From NCBI GenBank assembly GCA_900544275.1, contig UQUU01000004.1, forward strand, positions 143,530 through 207,529: a stretch of 64,000 nt of DNA. The letters are read 5' to 3'. The translations under genes and the position numbers were made by a program. Within the stretch, counting starts at the first letter, position 1. Each line of letters starts with the position of its first letter. Of this stretch, positions 61,811-64,000 are shown one piece after another. The notes beneath the pieces are model-generated. The model searched no databases. It had not been told where the DNA came from and worked only from the letters and a program-made list of their open reading frames with translations. This DNA comes from an uncultured Succiniclasticum sp. (GTDB taxonomy: Bacteria; Bacillota; Negativicutes; Acidaminococcales; Acidaminococcaceae).

Positions 61811-63838
61811 TTAAAATTTCATTTCAGCGCCCAAACGCCAGACTCTCCCGGCGGTATCAAAACCGGTATCTTCATTTTCATAACGTTTATTAAAGAGATT
61901 ATCAATGCCTGCATATACGCGTAGATCCCTATTAATCACTTTATTCATTGTAAGGTTCAGGGTCGTATAACTATATTTACCTTCATTATAGTGATAATCT
62001 TTACAATACTCCGCCCACAAGATCGTCTTGAACGGATTTATCGTACCATCGCTGTAAGCCAACTGTACCGTCCCATTATGCCGCGCCCGGTTATTGAGAA
62101 ATTCTTTTGTATTCTTGTCTTTGGCATCCAGATAGCTATACGTGACTTTCGTACTCCAGTGTCGGTTAAATTCATGACCGATCAAAGTTTCCATGCCCTG
62201 TATTTTAGCCTTATTGATATTCACATAATAACTGTCGTATTTTCCGCCTCCGGGCAAATGCGCCGAGGCGATCAGATTATTCACATCATTGTGAAACCAG
62301 GTCAATTTCCCGTGTGTTTTACCTTTTTCCGCTTCCAAACTTACATCCCAACTCGTATTTTTTTCCGGTTTTAAATTCGGATTTCCATATACATTTACCA
62401 TCATGCCACCCATAGATCGATGCATGGCAAAATACATTTCGCTGATTGTCGGAGCCTTAAATCCCTTCCCCCAATTTACTTTAATACGGCTATTTTCACT
62501 CAGGGAATATGCGGCTCCTACCTTTGGGCTCACTTCTCCGCCAAAAGTATTATCATGATCATAACGCACAGAAGGGATCAACATCAGTTTATCGTTCACT
62601 GTAATCACATCTTGCAGGTACCCGGCATAGGTAGAGATTGTTTTATCAGAATAAAATTTGCTTTTACCGTTTTGTGTAATTATATAAACATGATCACCGG
62701 CTTCGCCTATCCGCGTGCCTTCACCCCCTGTATGGCGATATTCTCCTCCCCAAGTCAGCGTATGACGCCGATTCAGTTTAGTCGTATTCTTACCTTCCAC
62801 CCCCAAAATAGAATACTGCGACTTATCAAAATCATAGCGATGATACATGCCGCCCAGCATCTTTTCCATTTTTCCGGGAAATAACGGACGGTGATTAAAA
62901 TTTTCATTTTCTTTTTTTAAATTACTATAATACGTGCGCAGCATATAATCTCCGCCTTCTGTCAATCCCCGATATTCCAGGCTATATTCCTGCCGGAGAA
63001 AATCATTCCATTCTTGTGTGTCTTTTTTTACGTACATGCCTTTACGTATTTCATCTGCCGTCTGATTATGGGTCTTATCCTTATAAAATCCTACACCCAG
63101 TTCCAGCTCTTTGGTCTTTCCCAAATCCCATATTCCTTTAAAACTGTATTCCTGTCGGGGCCCAAAGTAGCTTGAAGAGCCGGATTTATAAATTTTCTTT
63201 CGTAAATCAATAAAACGGGCATCCAAAGTTCCGCTAAATTTACCTTGTTTGCCAAAATCATAGTGATAATAATTGTTAATTTCATCAGTACCTGTAGCAA
63301 GCCCTACCGTAAGCTCCGGTTTTTTCGGCTTCCGTGTAATTATATTGATCACCCCGCCTAATGCGTCAGAACCATACAAGGCACTTGCGGTGCCGCGAAG
63401 GATCTCAATCCGTTCCACATTGCTCAGACTGATTCGCTGTAAAGCATATACATTTGTCGTAACAGCGGTATCCTCGCCGGCAGATCGTTTTCCATCCACC
63501 AAAATCAAAGTATGGTTGGTACTCATACCACGCAGCATCACATTATTACCGGCCATACCTTTACTGAGATTCAGATTATCAGCCAAACGCAATGCCGAAA
63601 AAATATCCGTAGCACCTAAATTTTCAATTTGTTCTCGGCGGATAACCTGTACCACATTAGGAATTTTCTTTTCTTCTAACGGACTGCGAGTTGCCGTTAC
63701 CACCAAAGAATCAAGCTGATAGGATAACAATCCCTGTTCTTCACCCAATGGCATACTTTCAGCATGTACAGCATTATTTAGAGCACTGAGCACACAAAGT
63801 ATCAATACTGCAGCTTTCTTTTTTGTCATTCTCCGCAT
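61811..63838 (-). CDS. TonB-dependent outer-membrane receptor (CirA/BtuB-like)
   Basis: 675 residues: a signal peptide (about 1-26, ending VHA), the TonB-box-like LDSLVVTATRS, a plug domain (RREQIENLGATDIFSAL, MLRGMSTNHTLILVDGKR, LRGTASALYGSDALGGVIN) and a 22-strand-type barrel ending in Phe after RLGAEMKF. Receptor type resembles CirA/BtuB/HmuR; ligand unknown (siderophore, haem or corrinoid). First gene of a ten-gene operon that includes the nitrogenase-like genes. Two iron-box-like repeats lie in its upstream region. Confidence 0.95.
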   Translation of the reverse strand: MRRMTKKKAAVLILCVLSALNNAVHAESMPLGEEQGLLSYQLDSLVVTATRSPLEEKKIPNVVQVIRREQIENLGATDIFSALRLADNLNLSKGMAGNNVMLRGMSTNHTLILVDGKRSAGEDTAVTTNVYALQRISLSNVERIEILRGTASALYGSDALGGVINIITRKPKKPELTVGLATGTDEINNYYHYDFGKQGKFSGTLDARFIDLRKKIYKSGSSSYFGPRQEYSFKGIWDLGKTKELELGVGFYKDKTHNQTADEIRKGMYVKKDTQEWNDFLRQEYSLEYRGLTEGGDYMLRTYYSNLKKENENFNHRPLFPGKMEKMLGGMYHRYDFDKSQYSILGVEGKNTTKLNRRHTLTWGGEYRHTGGEGTRIGEAGDHVYIITQNGKSKFYSDKTISTYAGYLQDVITVNDKLMLIPSVRYDHDNTFGGEVSPKVGAAYSLSENSRIKVNWGKGFKAPTISEMYFAMHRSMGGMMVNVYGNPNLKPEKNTSWDVSLEAEKGKTHGKLTWFHNDVNNLIASAHLPGGGKYDSYYVNINKAKIQGMETLIGHEFNRHWSTKVTYSYLDAKDKNTKEFLNNRARHNGTVQLAYSDGTINPFKTILWAEYCKDYHYNEGKYSYTTLNLTMNKVINRDLRVYAGIDNLFNKRYENEDTGFDTAGRVWRLGAEMKF

Positions 63839-63873
63839 GATGTTCTACATTCTTCCTTTCTCTTTTTACTTTA

Positions 63874-63891
63874 AGTTAGCTATGACTAACG
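63874..63891. promoter_or_regulatory. Iron-box-like repeat close to the receptor gene
   Basis: AGTTAGCTATGACTAACG, 36 bases upstream of the receptor ATG. A minus-strand TTGCGT (63890 region) overlaps it, so binding would block a promoter here. Confidence 0.6.
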
Positions 63892-63946
63892 CAAGGGCAC
63901 AAGAAAACGCAGAGTGTAATAATTATCTTACTTTATCTACAATAAT

Positions 63947-64000
63947 AGTGTAATAATATGATACGGTTAGCATATGCTAACCGTATCATATTATTACACT
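63947..64000. promoter_or_regulatory. Perfect palindrome of at least 54 bp, centred on an iron-box-like core
   Basis: The core GGTTAGCATATGCTAACC (63965-63982) is extended symmetrically by ATAC/GTAT and ATAATATG/CATATTAT and more, to the window edge, with no mismatch. It may continue beyond 64000. Confidence 0.85.

Noticed and set aside
63947..64000. Replication origin or phage attachment site
   Set aside because: No DnaA boxes, integrase or tRNA nearby; the core matches the other iron-box-like repeats.

Overview
The window looks like chromosome from an anaerobic, diderm Firmicute of the Negativicutes; the family Acidaminococcaceae is a guess. Housekeeping genes and their order (miaB-mutS-mutL-methyltransferase-miaA-hfq, a long single-chain purL, AGGAGG ribosome sites) are Firmicute-like. 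TonB, ExbB, ExbD and a TonB-dependent receptor show an outer membrane. No rRNA, tRNA, CRISPR array, insertion sequence or prophage was seen.

Left part (1-35 kb), almost all on the minus strand: a truncated proton-pumping membrane subunit, dut, pnp, an M16C peptidase, a ribbon-helix-helix gene (plus strand), purL, two acyltransferase-like genes, a zinc-ribbon protein, a cobamide lower-ligand operon (cobU-cobT-cobS-second cobT paralogue-cobC) behind a cobalamin riboswitch, a small SH3-like gene with a structured leader, a PduO-type adenosyltransferase, ndk, htpX, an aminotransferase, a polysaccharide deacetylase, xerD and the hfq-miaA-mutL-mutS-miaB block. Several intergenic gaps hold short tandem repeats with 15-18 bp units.

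Middle (35-38 kb), plus strand: a C_GCAxxG_C_C family protein and a CoA-disulfide-reductase-like flavoprotein fused to rhodanese.

Right part (38-64 kb): an iron island built from three operons plus a DtxR-family regulator. (a) Minus strand, 47.5 to 38.7 kb: exbB-exbD-tonB-FTR1 permease-P19 periplasmic protein-DUF2318-two FtsX permeases-ATPase-FMN-binding lipoprotein, the same core order as the Campylobacter P19 iron system. (b) Plus strand, 47.8 to 53.3 kb: a small protein with an ApbE-type flavinylation motif, a five-helix dihaem-type cytochrome b, frdA-like and frdB-like subunits, apbE, a NusG-domain-II protein and a Gx/HepI membrane protein. (c) Minus strand, 63.8 to 53.3 kb: TonB-dependent receptor-FecB-FecCD-FecE followed directly by nitrogenase-like H, D and K subunits, DUF4418, an FtsX permease and an ATPase. 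Five copies of an inverted repeat, RGTTAG-N6-CTAAYY, lie in the upstream regions of these three operons and of the DtxR-like gene. Two of the copies sit inside long perfect palindromes (38 bp and at least 54 bp).

The most unusual system is operon (c). An outer-membrane uptake route and a nitrogenase-like reductase are encoded as one unit. The D-like subunit keeps the three cluster cysteines, the K-like subunit has lost them, and the D-like subunit has gained a cysteine-rich loop. My inference is that an imported metal chelate, possibly a tetrapyrrole, is reductively processed in the cytoplasm.
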